From: Nigrospora sphaerica
Lineage: Eukaryota > Ascomycota > Sordariomycetes > Amphisphaeriales > Apiosporaceae
Reading direction: 5' to 3'
Length of the DNA: 64,000 nucleotides
Assembly (NCBI GenBank): GCA_018287875.1
Contig: JAGVVL010000001.1
Coordinates: 2,418,001-2,482,000, forward strand
Position numbers and translations under genes: made by a program. Positions within the stretch are counted from its first letter, which is position 1; each line of letters opens with the position of its first letter. The notes below the pieces were generated by a model. The model was given only the letters and a program-made list of their open reading frames with translations. It was not told the DNA's origin and did not search any database. Positions 21,916 to 33,238 of this stretch are shown piece by piece.

Positions 21916-22652
21916 CTAGACGTCCAGATTCGGGTCCTTGATGGTGCCGGGCTGGGGCACTGAGTTGGCGAGTTCGCCGCAGGCCTTGCAGCGGCGCGTG
22001 TCCTCGCTGGCCATGAAGGCCTCGATGGCGGCCTTGATCTGGGTGCCGAGGTCGGTGCAATGGAAGGCGGCCTCGTGGACGATGTCTCCGCAAGCCTGGC
22101 AGTACCAGCGCATGCGGTCGAGGCTGCCGGGGGGGCGGCGCTGCTCGAGCACAATACCGACCGTGTTAGCGAAGCGGACGGGGTTGTGCGGCGTATTGGC
22201 GGGCAGCAGGAACATGTCGCCCTCGCGCACGACGATGTCACGGAAGGTGCCGTCGTCGACGACCTTGAGCAGCAGCGCTCCCTTATACTGGTAGAACCAC
22301 TCGGGCGTCTCGTTGATGTGGTAGTCGGTCCGCGCGTTGGGCCCGCCGACAATCTACGGGGGGTTCGGCGAGGCATTAGTGGTACGGGGGGCACGAAGAG
22401 CGCGTGTGGGGGACAGAGAAAGAGAGAGGGAGAGGGAGACGGGGGAGGGCGGAACATGCCATGGTCGTGAAACCGTCATTGTAGACGCAGTAGTTGTTCA
22501 CGGGCGGCTGCAGCCGGTGGGCGTTCTCCTCAAGCCTGGTTCACACACACAAACACACACCACGGGCGTCAGCCTCAGCCGGCCTTTTCCCTTCCCTCTC
22601 CTGTTCGCGGGTGTACCAACCACTTGGGCAGATTGACGGGGACGGGGAGCAT
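21916..22652 (-). CDS. bna1: 3-hydroxyanthranilate 3,4-dioxygenase, three exons
   Basis: Cytosolic Fe(II) dioxygenase that opens 3-hydroxyanthranilate to ACMS, the quinolinate/NAD precursor in the kynurenine pathway. Exons 22652-22617, about 22528-22460, 22353-21916; about 543 nt, 180 aa. The start [12 protein letters not shown] matches the family N terminus. After it come [20 protein letters not shown] and [19 protein letters not shown]. Iron ligands: H47, E53 and H91 (TPHNPV). Two CxxC pairs (C120/C123, C157/C160) form the C-terminal rubredoxin-like metal site found in fungal and bacterial forms. Intron 2 (22354-22459) must start at GC, not GT, to give FTTM-IVGGPN. The intron 1 acceptor is uncertain: after TTG/GTACAC the frame-keeping acceptor is TTGAG at 22529; the alternative pair AA/GTGGTT with CCAG at 22536 also keeps frame but loses the conserved Trp. 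Confidence 0.9.
22354..22459 (-). other. GC-AG intron of BNA1
   Basis: Donor ATG/GCATGT, acceptor CCCGTAG/ATT. The nearest GT choices either break the frame or delete the conserved FTxM before IVGGPN. GC donors are a minor but established U2-type class. Confidence 0.75.
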
Positions 22653-24389
22653 GGCGACTCGACGTTGGTGGGCACTGGACACCCTGTTGGCAAGCTCCGG
22701 GATGACGGGTTCCTTCAGAGTTGAGGGCTTTTGGGACCTCAGGTAGGCAGGCCTTTTTGGGCTTGTACGCAACAGCACGGGCGGAGAGGTGACTGTGACG
22801 TTGAGGCACTTTATCGACGGCGAGCAGCAGAACAAGAAGCCGGAACGAGCGGAAGGCGGGACGATGCCTTTCCCTGCCTCCTTTCCTTCCCTTTTCCTCT
22901 CCACGCGGCCGAAGTGCGCTGACTGGATCCAAGGTTCCCCCGTCCCATCTTGTAACCCTCGATCCGCGTACGCGCCGGGCTGGACGGGGGACGGAACCCC
23001 GCCATCCCCGCTTCGCCCTGGGACTGGGAAGCTTTGGCAAAATGGAGAGAGCCCATAGTAGGGGGGTGGTAGTATCGATAGCGGATGCGACTACGGAAGT
23101 ACGACGACGTCAACTCCGTGATCCGTGGGTGCATCCGGCATTCCGCCCCATCTTCGGTTCGTCGCGCTCCTCCCCTCCCCTCAATAAAAGCTTGTATGGA
23201 TGGCGGGAAACCCAACCTGCTACAAAGACTTCCGTTCACACGGCAGGCTGATGGCGACAGCTGTGGGTGTGCGTCGATCTGCGTACTACCTACCTCTTCT
23301 CTTCCTGGGGCAATGCCACTACGAAGTTCTATCCACCGCCCCAATTCTACCCAAGTACCCAGACACGTGGGTGCAAGCACTCGGGGAAGACGGACGTACG
23401 TAGGGACCTCCAGCGGCCAGGGGACTTTCTCGGGAGCGCCCGGTCTGACCCTGGAAGGGTCATCCCACTATCTGTGCATACCTACACAACGTGCAGGTGA
23501 AGCTTGGCTTGTCATGCGAAGAAGAAGAAGCTGGGCGAGGACTACCAGCAAGTCCTGTTAGCGACCAGGCCGGCGCACCAGCGGCGCCGTCGCTTCTCCA
23601 AAAGGCAGACAAGAGCGATTGCGTGCTTTCGCTTCGGCGGTCTGTCTCTTGTCACCAGACCCCAAGAGGATCAATCACGGGACAGTCACACGATAAGACG
23701 ACCGGGCACGGGAGGGATGTTGGCTGGCTTTCCCCTCCCCCGGGGGAGAAGCCCACACTAGCTAATAAGGGGAGAGCCGAGAGCCCTGTCGCAGTTTGAG
23801 AGACCCCGGTCTGACACACGGCGATAAGGAGGGCCAGCGAGGGCCTGGCACTCCGCACATAGCGCGTTGCTGGGGGATGGAGTGGGCAAGCGGACACACT
23901 CGAGCACCTCCCGTCCTGACGTCTACCGTGGATTCGCCGTGTGTGTTGCGTGTCTCAAGTCAGTCAGTCGGCCTCTACCCTGCCTCGCTACGCCCGGCGG
24001 TGACGCTAATAAGCGGGTGAGCACGTTTGAGCTGGTTTTGGCTGGACTAAACCACCCAAGGTTTTGTTTGTGCCTGGCGGGCCATTCGCTACTGGCTCAG
24101 CACATGCGTGCCTGACCACGAGCAACTCGACTCGCCCACCCCGTCCACCGCCGATCTCCAATCGCATCGCCTACCCCATCTACACAAACCATGTCTCCTG
24201 TATCTGCCTGAGCAGTTGGTATATATACAGACACGCATATTTTCGCTTCGGCCGGCCCCGCACATATTAAGCTGCTCCGAGACGTCTCCCGCTGTCTGTC
24301 GCTTCCCCCAACCTTGCGAAAGCCCTTGAACCCGTCGAAACCGCAAAATACGATCGATCCTCGCGATATCTTCCGACCTCGTAGCAAGA
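22653..24389. other. Divergent promoter region, BNA1 / CTR
   Basis: About 1.7 kb between divergent genes. Leader of BNA1 lies at the left, the copper transporter leader (CA-rich, about 24100-24389) at the right. No gene or structured RNA recognised. Confidence 0.5.
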
Positions 24390-25354
24390 ATGGACCACTC
24401 CCACATGGACCACGGCGATATGGGCCACGGCGGTATGGGCCACGGCGGTATGGACCACGGTGGTGGCATGGGTGACATGTGCAGTATGAACGTAAGAACG
24501 GCCAGCCACTCTCTCGCGCGCAACCCGACACATTCTGACCCTGGCTCCGGGGGGGTTTGGCCGCCGCGAATAGATGCTTTTCACCTGGGACACAAAGAAC
24601 CTCTGTATCGTCTTCAAGCAGTGGCACGTCCGCGGCACGCCGTCGCTCATCGCCTCGCTGCTGGCCGTCGTCCTTCTCTGCGTCGGCTTCGAGGCCTTGC
24701 GCGCCTTCTGTAGCCGCTACGACACGTGGACCGCCCAGAGGGTCGAGGAATTGCCTCGTGAGTTGCCCCCCCTTTCCCCCTTTCCCTTCCGCCGCAGCCC
24801 GCAAGCCAGACAAGGCACAGGGAACAGGAAAGAGACGCACACCCGATGCCGCGTGGCGTGGCGTCGTGAGTAGTCGTCGTTGTTACCCGTTCCTCCCCTC
24901 GTTTCGCAATCGCTCCTTGAATGAAACCCTCGTTATTTCAAGACTAGAGATTCTGATGCGTTGGCGGGCTGCGCCCTGCGATGCGACTCAAGGCAATGCA
25001 CAAGTTACTGAAAGCACCCCGTTCCTCTGGTCAACAGGACACCGCCAGGTCGAAGTCAACAAGAAGGCACACTTGGTCAGGGCCGCCTTGTACGCGGTGC
25101 AGACCTTTTATGCATTCATGATCATGTGGGTTCTTCCCGGCTTCTGCGCCGTAGCTCCCCTCCCCCCCTCCGGTTCCTGCTATCGTCGGCGACGTTCCCT
25201 TTCGGCCACCCGCGTCCTAACGCCCAAGAATTCCAGGTTGATATTCATGACCTACAACGGCTGGGTTATGCTCGCCGTGGCGCTGGGCGCTTTCCTCGGT
25301 TACGTCACATTCGGCGCGTCCACCAGCATCACCAAGGAGACGGTCTGCCACTAG
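24390..25354 (+). CDS. Ctr-family copper transporter, four exons
   Basis: Trimeric Cu(I) channel of the Ctr family. Exons 24390-24491, 24574-24757, 25038-25125, 25237-25354; 492 nt, 163 aa. The first 34 residues are a metal-binding tail with repeated MDH/MGHGGM units. Then MLFTWDTKNLCIVFKQWHV leads into membrane helix 1. Helix 2 has the MxxxM selectivity motif, MLIFM, assembled across intron 3. Helix 3 has GAFLG, the GxxxG packing motif. These three features together define the family. No Cys-His cluster is seen at the C terminus (ends ETVCH). Intron 2 is 280 nt, long for this window. Short size and tail fit either a plasma-membrane Ctr1/CtrC or a vacuolar Ctr2-like protein; the sequence does not decide it. 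Low copper probably induces it, but I did not find a clear Mac1-type site. Confidence 0.92.
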
Positions 25355-25876
25355 TCTTGGCCGTTGCGATATAGCACCCGCGACGCAGAGCGACCCCGCT
25401 CGAGACGTATCCCTAGCAACAAACCCACATCGTACGACACCCCGTGCGTAGCGGAGAGGACCAAGAGGCCCCGAAGAGATGCCCGCCCCTTTTCACAGAT
25501 GCCTACAATGCCTACCATTCCTGAGGGGTAGGAGGCCTGGGCCGTGGTTGGCCGCTTCGGTGCCCCGTGGCCTTAAGGGCTGAAAGCAACCCGTAGTCGA
25601 CTCGGACGGGGACAAGAAGCGTTGGTTACCAGCGAAACCACCTCATATAAATGGCGTATCAGGAGTTGGGGGCCGGGATTCATTATGCTCAGGGGTCAGG
25701 GGGCGTGCATGCATTTACTCTGTGGAGCGCATCGGTTCGCAGGGCATATTCTTTTTTCCGCGGCTTCTAGTATGTCCAGGAAGGAGATGCCGCGTCTGTG
25801 AGAATAGTGGCTCTCGCCTCTTCGTCGTCTTCATCCATAAACCCGTCGCTGCGACGGATAAAAAAAAAGTCTCCTC
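25355..25876. other. Convergent 3' flanks, CTR / Nudix
   Basis: About 520 bp between converging genes; expected to be 3' UTRs. An AAAAAAAA run lies near 25861-25868, just beyond the Nudix stop. Nothing else recognised. Confidence 0.5.
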
Positions 25877-26943
25877 CTAAATCTTGGCGTCCTTGCTGTC
25901 CTCGGTGACGGCGTCGAGGCCGACCTCGCGCCTCTTCTTCTCGGGCAGGGCGCCCTCGGCCTCGAGGCGGGCGATGAGGTCCTCGTCGCCGTAGTGGTCG
26001 TTGTGCTCGAACTCGGGCTCCTCGGCGTAGGCGATGCGGGCGGCGTCGACGAGCATGCGGCCGGTGAGGCCCCAGACGAGGAAGCGGCCGACGGGCTCGG
26101 CCTCGTTCTCGTCGTCGTCGGCGAGGGCGGCCTGGCCGCCGGGGCGGATGCGGGCCGTCGTGACGCGCTGGTCGTGGACGGGCACGTGGAAGTTGTGGAC
26201 GCGCCAGGCGGCGCCGTGCCAGCGGGTCCAGCGGCCGTCGTACCAGGCGCCCGGGGGCGCGGGGGCGGCGCCGGGCCGCGGCGCCTCGTCGCTCGCGCGC
26301 AGAAAGTTGCGCAGCGGGCCCGAGAAGACGGCCGCCACCTCCTTGGCGTCGAGGCGCGGCATCAGGCTCTCGTCGGCCGGCGGCACCGCCGCCGCGCCCT
26401 CGCCGTTGCCGTCGTCCTCGCCGGCGTGCAGCAACGCCACGCACGGCCGCACCGCCAGCTCCGTCTTGGCCAGGCTGCACGGCAGCTCGCAGAGCGGCTC
26501 GATCCGGAACGGCCGCGGCAGCTTGGCGTCGTCCATGGGCAGCCCGATCTCCTCCCAGGCCTCGCGGCGCGCTATTTGGTCTGCGGGCGGGGGGCGGGAC
26601 CGAAGCGAACGACGCCCACGTCTCAGTTTTTCTTCTTCCCTGGGGCTCTCCTCTGTTCACGGGGGCGGGGGTGACGACTTACATGGCGTCTCGTCGAGGG
26701 AGTCGGCCTTGCCGCCCGGGAAGGCGGCGTGGCCCGAGAAGCTGCGCAGGCTCGCGGCGCGCATCGTGATGACGACGCGCAGGTCGCCGTGGCGGTCGGC
26801 GAAGAGCAGCACCAGCACGGCGGCGCGCCGGCTCACGGGCAGCCGGTCCCACGTCGGGAACGGTGGCGGCCGGTAGGCGCGCAGGCGGGCGATGGCGGCC
26901 TGCGCGGGGGGCCTAAGCCTTAGCATTTTTTTTCCTTCTTGCG

Positions 26944-26974
<31 letters not shown>

Positions 26975-27478
26975 CGCTGCGCGGGGCGTGTTTTCCACCC
27001 CCGTCGCCTTCTCTCCCCCTTTTTCTCTCGCGCGCACGCCTTGCACGGCAATGACGTAGGCAGGCAGGCCTGGAAGTGTGGGGAGGGGGGAGCGGAAGGG
27101 AAGGCCGATGGAGGCAGATGGCAAAAGCTACTACCGGAGCGGGGGACGGGGGGAGGGGGAATGGCGAAGACGACAAAAGCGGCGCCGACAGGGGGGCAGA
27201 GACGGTTCGGGTAGCGCGGGATAGAGAGAGGGAGGGAGGGATAGAGGGATAGAGAGCTACGTAGGAGAGTGACTGACGGCCGAGATTGGGTTCAGCGGGG
27301 CCATGGCCGCGGCATCCCAATAGTGCGAGGCCGGGAAGTAGTCGGCGGCTTCGTCGGTGACGCGGAGCGCGGCGTCGAGATCAACGGCCGGCGATGACGT
27401 GAGATCAGGAAGCGGGGCGGTCGGGACGCGGTCGGCTGCTGCTACCTCTGCTGCTACGGCGGCGGCGTCGACGCTCAT
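25877..27478 (-). CDS. CoA-type Nudix hydrolase (Pcd1/NUDT7 group), three exons
   Basis: Hydrolyses CoA and related diphosphates to 3',5'-ADP and phosphopantetheine; yeast Pcd1 does this in peroxisomes. Exons 27478-27278, 26899-26683, 26580-25877; 1122 nt, 373 aa. The CoA-hydrolase signature ITMRAASLRSFSGHAAFPGG (about 111-130) is complete. The Nudix box continues with E137 and REAWEEIGL (145-153), where the two Glu bind Mg2+. The box is split by intron 2 and restored exactly (DETP-YQIARREAW). Residues 1-67 are an Ala-rich extension; an ATG further in (MAPLNPISA) is a possible alternative start. The C-terminal half carries acidic insertions. The C terminus (DAKI) is not a canonical peroxisomal PTS1. 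Intron 1 is 378 nt with a CT tract. Confidence 0.87.
26944..26964. repeat. (CT)n tract inside Nudix intron 1
   Basis: Ten CT units on the plus strand; reads as (AG)n in the intron of the minus-strand gene, close to its acceptor. Confidence 0.85.
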
Positions 27479-28279
27479 GATGTCCGAGAAACGGAAGGGC
27501 GGGGGAGCAGAAGTAACGGCCGAGGGGGGGCGAACGAAAACCGTTTGGCTGAACCGGGGGAGAAGGGGCCAAGGGCGTGCGATGCGGGTTGGTCTTGCTC
27601 TGTGGTCTGTTAGGTTAGGTACCTCTTCTTACCGGCGGCTAGTGGAGGGTTTGGCTTCCATGCATGCTTGGTCGGGGAGGTTTACTGGGGAGGTTTTTCT
27701 CCAGGGGGCCACGCGGGGTACATAGTAGAGCCTGTGCAGCGTCGATCGGCCCTGGGGGGGGGCGCTAGTCGGAACCCATCGAGGAAAGCCTGTGCCTCGG
27801 GCTGTCGGGCTGAGAAACGGACGCAAACTGGGGAAACCCCCGAGTGGGCCTCAGGGCCTCCCCTCGACTCGGGCTGGCGAGGCTGGGCCGCCTAGGACGG
27901 CATGGTCGGGACTGGACGCGCCCTGAGCCATCCCGGACCCGGCATCGATCCAGGGGCAAGAGGGAGAGTATTACGCTCCCCTTCGTGCCCGCGACCGCCA
28001 GATAGCCCCTACCCCCCCAAGCGCCGCGCCGGCAGAGTCGAAGTTGGGGGATAGGCCACACAAGAGCGAGCCCGTCGTTTACTTGCCAATGGGTTGCTGT
28101 GATTGGATGGCATGGCTATGGCGGTCATGTAGATCTTGTTTTAAAATCAAAAAGTCCCCGTTGTGTATTGACTAATGACCGAACTCCTTGTTTCTCCCGC
28201 TTCCCCAAAACCCCCTCCGTAACCTCCACCCATCCCGGGGCCGCGTGGGTAACGCGCGCCCTGAAACAGGCCGGCCGCA
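27479..28279. other. Intergenic, Nudix promoter and Ser/Pro-protein 3' flank
   Basis: About 800 bp. A TTAGGTTAGGTACC stretch lies near 27608-27621. No gene recognised. Confidence 0.5.
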
Positions 28280-29795
28280 TCAAATCCACGACCCGTCCCT
28301 CGGCTCTTCGGGGTCGCTCAGGTCGACGGGGTGCTGTATCTCCCTTTTCAGTTGCTCTACCCTCCGTTCCCGCTTCGTCTCCTCCGATACGAACGGCTGC
28401 GCCATCCGCGAGACCAGCTTCTCTAGGCCGCCCCGGGCCCCGCCGCCCTCAGCACGGGGCGACTTGGGCGCGGCGCCGCTGCGGTCCCGGAGAACGCTGA
28501 GCCGCCTGGACTTTTTGCTGGGGGTGGCGCCGGCCTCGGCCTCGGCCGGGCCGGGCCTCTCCCGTTCCCTGCCGTCCTCGTCGTCGTCGTCGTCGTACTC
28601 CCAGGAGCTGCCCGTCTGCGGCAGCGGGAACGGCGACTTGACGTATTCTGGGCCGCCGCCCGAGGCATGGGCCGACTTGAGCACCAGGTGCGGCGGGGGC
28701 GTGCTCCGGGAGCTGCCGCGCGGCCGCGTCGAGAAGCCCGAGGGCGGCGACACGGCGAACGCCACCTTGGAGTCCTTGCGCGGCCGGTTCGGGATCGTAA
28801 TGGCCGCCGGCGCCGGCGACGTGCCCGCGAGCGGCGGGAAGGGCGTCGACGGCGTCGCCCGGTCCGGGGCCCGGCCCGGCGTCATCGAGATGGCTGAGTC
28901 GATGGGCGAAGCGGCGGGCGGCCCGTAGGCCTTGTCCCAGCGCGTGTTGGGGCTGTCGAGCGGCCCGGCCGCCGCGTCCTCGTAGTACGGGGACCGCAGC
29001 GGCGTGTCGCGCAGGCGGTGGGCGTCTTGGCTGCGCGAGCGCGCGTCTTTGCCCGACGTACGCGGGCGTATCTCCGTCGCAGGCTCGCCGCAGCCCGACG
29101 GCCGCAGGACGGCGGGGCTGGTGGGATCGCTGTGACGAAACGTGGCCTTCCTCCTCTGCGTCCCGCCCTCGGAGCCGGGGGCCGTCGCCGGCTGGGAACC
29201 CAGCGATTTCCGCGAGGGCGAGGACGTCATGCCGTCCCAGGAACTGCCCGACGGCGGCGTCCCCGGGCTGAGCTTCATCGCTTGGGGCGGCCAGCGCCCT
29301 TCGTTCATGGCAATGCTATCGCCATGGGTCGACGTCGGCGTGTCTCTGTACATATCGATGTAGGTATGAGGTGTCAGGGGAGAAACGATCAAGGACGACG
29401 GGTGGTGCGAGTAGAGAGCGCCGACGAAGGCGACGACAGGACCGGGCTGGTGGCGGCGGCGTCGTCGTCGTCGTTTTTATTGATGAACAGCAACTAACAA
29501 AGTTCTGGAGCACCGGCTGGGGAGAGGCGACATCTATCTCCTGATTGTCCTGTTCGTGAGTCAGGCGAGTCAGCAGGCTAAGGAGGCGAACTAAAGCCAA
29601 GGCGTCCTCATCCAGAGCGCCACAGAAATCCGAGTTGTCCCCTTGACCAGTGGCCGGCGCCCCGGCTATAAATTCCACCGTCGTCGGACCTTGCGATGGT
29701 TCGTCGGCGTAGACCGATGATGCGGTTGAGTTTGGACGAGGCGCAGGTGAAATAGAGTTGTGTGGTACTGCAGGGAGTGGTCTGGCTGCGTACAT
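28280..29795 (-). CDS. Ser/Pro-rich protein of unknown function, two exons
   Basis: Exons 29795-29499 and 29446-28280; 1464 nt, 487 aa. The 52-nt intron has donor TTT/GTTAGT and acceptor CCACCAG and keeps the frame, joining VLQNF to PGPVVAFVGALYS and SPLTPHTYIDMYRD. Exon 1 codes for a Pro-rich start and a hydrophobic helix-like stretch (LDEDALALVRLLSLLTRL). The rest is disordered, rich in Ser, Pro and Arg, with many SP/TP sites (proline-directed kinase candidates), an acidic run (YDDDDDEDGRERERPG) and a charged C-terminal helix (EETKRERRVEQLKREIQ). No catalytic motif seen. A CCTCAG right before the ATG could be an acceptor of a further 5' exon, so the start is uncertain. Possibly a nuclear or cytoskeletal regulator, but that would be a guess. 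Confidence 0.6.
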
Positions 29796-32534
29796 CTGAG
29801 GATGCCTTGGGGGGGGGGAGGGATCAAGGGGCTAGGAATCTGCCTCCCCGGGATCCCATCCTGCCCTCCGAGGACGATCTTCCGCATACCACCGTGACTT
29901 GGTGGGCCCAACGTGCTGGTCTGCCATGGTTGGTTTCAGCACCTGCTGCTGTGCGAGGATGGCGTAACGTTGCGTACGGGGGGAAGGGCCCGGCCAGCGA
30001 CATCTTGGCCCGCCGGAGTCTTCGGCTGCCCACTGCCAACAAAGAGACGGGTCGCGCGCCGCCACCACACGGCTTTCGCATCCGGCCTGTCCTCGGGTCA
30101 CGGGTGCTGCCTCGTTGTCACGCCGCCCGGCCTTACAAAGGATGCCGCGACGTTCATGGAGAAAACAAGCAACACAAAAGGGCTGCAGGGGGACGCCGGC
30201 CAACGCTCGTTGGCTACGCGGACAGTTGAGTTCTGTATGCAAGGAATCGCCGCCCAGCGCCGTGTTCCACATACATTAGAACTGAGGGATTCTTCCCGGG
30301 CATGCATAACGTCCACATTTGAGAGCAAAGGCTTTCTCCGTGATGCATTGTGTGAAGACATATGTGAGCGTATTAATAGCATCGGGCAATCCCCTCCCCC
30401 CTTCCCCCACGACTCGGAGCCGCAAACGGAGGGCTGTGCAACCACAACGAGGGAAACAAGGTAAAACTTTGAGCACCAGTTCACGCAAAAGACGCCAAAA
30501 AGGCCCAACCGTGTTCGGGACGGGTGGACGGGGAAGCGCAGGAGAGGAAACAGTTGGACTCCGGAGAGGAACAGGGGCCGCACATCCCACGTGCTGTTCC
30601 CTGCTAGTCACGCTTCCTTGACATGCATGCCGCATGTGTTAGTATTCACACAGCCACATCGTAAACGGCCATGCCGGGGGGAAACACGTCTGGCAGGGTG
30701 CCCCTGACTCGAGCTGTATGTGGGTCGTGGCAATGTGTAAAAATACAAAAAATACTGCTGTTTCCATTGGTACCCATCATGTTTCTATCTATATACAAAA
30801 GCAACCGCGGGGGAGGGGGAAGGAGGTAAATATCTATCTACTCACTTATCCAAAGTATATATATGCGGCAATGCCAACCGTGGCGACGTGGGGAACCATG
30901 TATTCTTTTACTTTGCCCCCCCCCCCATGTTGCATGCCGTAGGAGCCCTGCAGTACTCTGTACTTTACGCAGGGACCTGGGACTGCTCACCTGCCGTGCG
31001 GGGCTGCGAACCGGCAAAGGGCTGGCTGGCCGGAGTGGAGGGCGAAGGAGCTCGAACAGCAGCAAAAAGGGAAAGTGGCAAAGGAAGCGGCTCGCCCTCT
31101 CCTACAGGTCGACGGCAAGCCCAAGGCCGGAGCCCTCCGGGGAGCGTGAGACACTACCGAGGCCGACGGCGGCGGTCCTGATGGTGGTGACTCGGTTCCC
31201 AAAACAAGCCGGCAACGCGTGATGAGTCAAGTCGGCTGAGGTGTGAGTGGGATGAAGAGAGAGTCACTTGAACACCGGCCCTGCGTGCGCGCGGGACAGC
31301 CTCGGGAGGGAAGCAACCAACCCATGCACTCACTGACTGAATGGGTGCCTCGTAACCCGTCAGCCCGTCCACCCTCGGGGGCTGAGCCGTCTGTACCGCA
31401 TGCCGGTTCCTTTTCTGCCCGTGTACATGGAAGCCCCGCGTAGGTAGATGGCCTTGCCGCCAGGGCGACCGAAGGGACGTCTCGGGGTACCATCGTACTA
31501 CAGGCCCTGCAAGGCGTAGATTTGTTTATCCATCCGCCCGTGTACCCAAGCAGGTGGGATGGGATGGATACTGACTGCCTCACCGAGCTCCAGAAGTGAC
31601 GAGAAGTCGATTGTCTCCATTAAAACGACGTCATGTCGCGCAGTACACTACGATAGACTCGAGGTACGGATGGATAAGACCCAAATGCCCACTCGGGCCA
31701 CCGGGGATGATGGGACGTGCAAGACGGACAAAACGGGATGGGAAAGCTGACAAACCCGTCGATTGGACGGGCACACGCACACGCGCGCGTGCACACCGGG
31801 CAATCGAGGATTCGCGAGGGCTCCGAAAAGCAAAAGGGAGCCCTCGTGTGGCCGAGGGGTGCAATCAGGAATCGAACATTGAGAATCGAGATAGCTTCCC
31901 GGACGCATGCAACCATACTTCAGGACGTGTACTACGTACTAGCAGCTATCGGCATGTACCTACCCCAGCTAGCAGTTAGGGCGCGTCTGCCTCTGTCGGG
32001 CAGACCTTTGGGTCTCGCCCTTCTCGCCCTTCTCGCCCTTCCATCGCGTGGGTAAGACGGGAAGGCGTCGAGCACCCACTACAACCTGTAGTACACAGTG
32101 AAATCGACCGAACGAAAGTGAGGTAGCGGGGGCCCAAGCTCTTCTGCTCTCCATCCTCGCCGTCCAACCCTGCCGAGCATCCATGTCCCCGGTGGCCCAG
32201 GCTAAGTCGGGGCCCAGTCTCGCTAGGGTAGCGGCTTCTCTCCATCACGTAACTCGGCAGCAGCACAGGTCGTGACCTCAGTGACGAGCGAGCGGGCCTT
32301 GCGGCAGCAGTCATCAGCCCATCTCCAAGTCATCAGCCCGTCCGCTCCTCCCTCTGCTCACCCGTGCCGGTCATCTCCCGCACAGCCCTGCAGGAGGCCC
32401 CCGTTTTGTGTGCAGTTCCCTTCACATCCTTCCGGTCCAGGCTTTGCCAGGGTCCAATACTTTCTGCGCGTGTGTGTGCGTGTGTGTGTCTGTGTGCCAC
32501 CCCCAGCCACTGGGCGCGCGAGCGCAAGAGAGAG

Positions 32535-32603
<69 letters not shown>

Positions 32604-33238
32604 TAGATAGATAGAGAGAGAGAGAGAAAGAAAACAGAGAGGTAAGGAAAGAGAACCTATGCGTGTTTGAATGAAGAAGGTCAACCCCAGCTCCCCTCTT
32701 CTCCTCCTGCCGTCCGCTGTCCTGTCTTCCTTCCCACGTCCCGCCTCCGCCCTCTGCACTTCGCCTTTCCCACCGCCGCTAACAACACCGCTGCTGCTGT
32801 CATCTACCGGCCTGACAGCTTCCATATTGCATTACTCCCCGTGGGCAGGGCCAACTAAAGTTTCCCTCCCCCGTCTGGCGTCGCTGACTAGCTCTTGGCC
32901 AATCGTCTCCCATAATCCTGCCTGTCCTGCACCAAGTGCATTTCAGCTCGTTGCATTAGTACATACCTTTCTTACCTTTCGATAAGCTTGCAAAACCCAA
33001 AGTTCGGCCTCGACCACCTGAAACTTGAACTCCCGTCTTCGACGTCCTGTCTCTTTCTTCTCATCCAACCGGCCTGCCTCGTTCCCATCCGTCTGCCTGC
33101 TGATTACCGGAATCGCCTGACTCGCTACCGTGCTGCCGCTCACCAACACCCTCGTCCGAGTCGCCCCGTCAACTCGAGTCAGCCCGGCAGGCTGCAGTAT
33201 ACGAGTCCGACTCCGCGCCCGCGTCCTATCCCTCCAGT
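29796..33238. other. Divergent intergenic region upstream of the Chk2 gene
   Basis: About 3.4 kb. It contains a C-run (about 30917-30927), a GT tract (about 32468-32490), a long GA/GATA tract (32527-32632) and a CT-rich leader just before 33239. Short frames here lack family resemblance. Confidence 0.5.
32527..32632. repeat. Long (GA)n / GATA purine tract
   Basis: About 105 bp of nearly pure GA with two short blocks of GATA units, preceded at 32468 by a GT tract. It lies about 600 bp upstream of the Chk2 start codon. Confidence 0.93.
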
